From: Apricaphanius iberus
Taxonomy: Eukaryota; Chordata; Actinopteri; Cyprinodontiformes; Aphaniidae
Assembly (NCBI GenBank): GCA_028564705.1
Contig: JAPXFQ010001302.1
Location: 744,001 to 808,000, forward strand
Reading direction: 5' to 3'
Length of the DNA: 64,000 bases
The notes beneath the pieces were generated by a model. The model did no database searches, was not told where the DNA came from, and saw nothing but the letters and a program-made list of their open reading frames with translations. Below are positions 63,001-64,000 of the stretch, in pieces (the first letter of the stretch is position 1; each line of letters starts with the position of its first letter). Made by a program: the position numbers and the translations under genes.

Positions 63001-63175
63001 GTGCCTCTGGCAACCAGAAACATACATAAGAAGTCATTTGTTCGAAGTGCTGTAATTATTCTTAACGTAAACAACAAGATACAAACATAGAAAAAAGTAC
63101 TACAATATGTGCATGGAAAAATATGTGAAAATATATTTTTCTTCTAAAGAGCTGCAGGAAATAAAATACAATTCT

Positions 63176-63203
63176 ATTCTTATTCTATTCTATTCTATTT
63201 TTA
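63176..63203. repeat. (TTCTA)n short microsatellite
   Basis: Five or so ATTCT units. Confidence 0.7.
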
Positions 63204-63287
63204 CTCTGAACTCAGAAAATTCAACTTACAGATGGGAAAAATCAACTAGAACGTCTTCATATCATTTTCTTTTATTTGTTTTATTTT

Positions 63288-63674
63288 TAACGTGTCCTGT
63301 CTAGCAGTTTGCTAATTAGAATTGGTGTCTGAGTACCAAATACAAGCCCAACAGATTTACTTTATTTGTATATGTATAAAAAAATCTTTATTAGTGATTA
63401 CTGTGGGTTCAATTTCCTGAAGTCATGGACACGAAACCGAGACAAGAAGGAAGAAAGGAAGAAGGTGAAGAAAAGTAGACGCAGAGAAGCGGTAAAACAA
63501 AACAAACAAAAACAACGAACTGAACAGAACCACACCAACAGTTCAGATCCAGTAATATAAACTAAGAATTACACATTCATTAAACACAAGCATGGATTAA
63601 TGAACACAATATTAATGTTTCTGGTAAACTCCTGGGTAACAACTAACTAATGACGTTAAACTCAGCTCAAGATA
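63288..63674 (-). mobile_element. Tx1 L1 3'UTR (antisense)
   Basis: Same block as 1888-2394 and 11037-11740, from AACGTGTCCTGTCTAGCAG to CTCAGCTCAAGATA. The L1 may resume beyond the Tc1 element and the window edge. Confidence 0.7.
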
Positions 63675-64000
63675 CAGACGTGGACAAAATTGTTGGTACC
63701 CTTCATTAAATCAAAGAAAAACTCATAATGGTCACAGAAATAACTTTAATCTGACAAAAGTAATAATAAATAAAAATTATATAAATGTTGACCAATGAAA
63801 GTCAGACATTGCTTTTCATCCATGCTTCAACGGAATTATTTAAAAAATAAATGCATGAAACAGGCCTGGACAAAAATGATGGTACCCACAACTTAATATT
63901 TGGTTGCACAACCTTTTGAGGCAATCACTGCAATCAAATGATTCCTGTAACTGTCAATGAGACTTCTGCACCTCTCAGCAGGTATTTTGGCCCACTCCTC
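63675..64000 (-). mobile_element. Tc1-like transposon, cut by the window end
   Basis: Begins at a TA (63673-63674) with CAGACGTGGACAAAATTGTT and carries the transposase C-terminus on the minus strand. It inserted in the L1 3'UTR (the relative at 2394 reads AAGATATGTACG). Confidence 0.75.
63893..64000 (-). CDS. Tc1-like transposase, C-terminal 35 residues (partial)
   Basis: The minus strand reads EEWAKIPAERCRSLIDSYRN then HLIAVIASKGCATKY and a TAA stop at 63893-63895. This is the terminal helix of the fish Tc1 DDE transposase after the catalytic Glu. The frame is open to the window edge, so the rest could be intact or not. Confidence 0.7.
   Translation of the reverse strand, partial: EEWAKIPAERCRSLIDSYRNHLIAVIASKGCATKY

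Overview
The window looks like a piece of a teleost fish genome (probably a percomorph or killifish-like species). It carries one recognisable host gene, split into exons with GT/AG borders, embedded in a dense, nested landscape of fish-type transposable elements: Tx1-group L1 LINEs, L2/CR1-group LINEs, an I/Nimb-like LINE, hAT, Tc1, TTAA-specific, 3-bp-TSD and CACTA-like DNA elements, and a Gypsy LTR element. There are no prokaryotic features.

The host gene is ssr2 (TRAP-beta, signal sequence receptor subunit 2), + strand. Its five coding exons lie at 23259-23419, 37496-37594, 46725-46833, 49965-50042 and 50784-50894. Joined, they give a 185-residue protein with conserved phases, a signal peptide, two N-glycosylation sequons, one C-terminal membrane segment and a basic tail. 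A non-coding first exon probably ends near 22881. The introns (14.1, 9.1, 3.1 and 0.7 kb) consist largely of transposons.

Layout. 1-8640: an I/Nimb-like LINE split by an antisense L2-like LINE, itself split by a Tx1 L1 with a very long C-rich (G-rich on its sense strand) 3'UTR and by a small hAT MITE. 8640-9418: AT-rich, unassigned. 9419-9754: a GGGTGTTT-ended MITE. 9760-16934: an almost complete Tx1 L1 with recognisable target duplications, carrying a second L1 3'UTR and a 1.2-kb DNA element. 16947-22551: an antisense Tx1 L1 interrupted by another LINE; its 5' end faces the ssr2 promoter. 23420-37495 (first coding intron): a CACTA-like element with AGACGTCT arrays, a long-TIR element hosting a complete but broken hAT transposon, an L2 end, a 1.2-kb TATG/TGTA microsatellite, a small MITE and a TTAA element ending 73 bp before exon 3. 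37595-46724: a SINE-like piece, hAT MITEs including a triple nest with perfect 8-bp TSDs, and a Tc1 element split by a GGGTGTTT MITE. 46834-49964: two antisense L2-like LINE remnants. 50895-54360: ssr2 3'UTR and mostly unassigned sequence. 54737-59563: a decayed Gypsy element with a GGGTGTTT MITE. 59564-64000: LINE fragments, a 49-bp Gypsy scrap, an L1 3'UTR and the start of a Tc1 element cut by the window end.

The genes do not form a pathway: one housekeeping ER-translocon gene sits among transposons that inserted into one another. The insertion order can be read in many places because removing the inner element and one target-site copy restores the outer one. Clade names for LINEs and superfamily names for MITEs come from motif recognition without database searches and are the least certain part.
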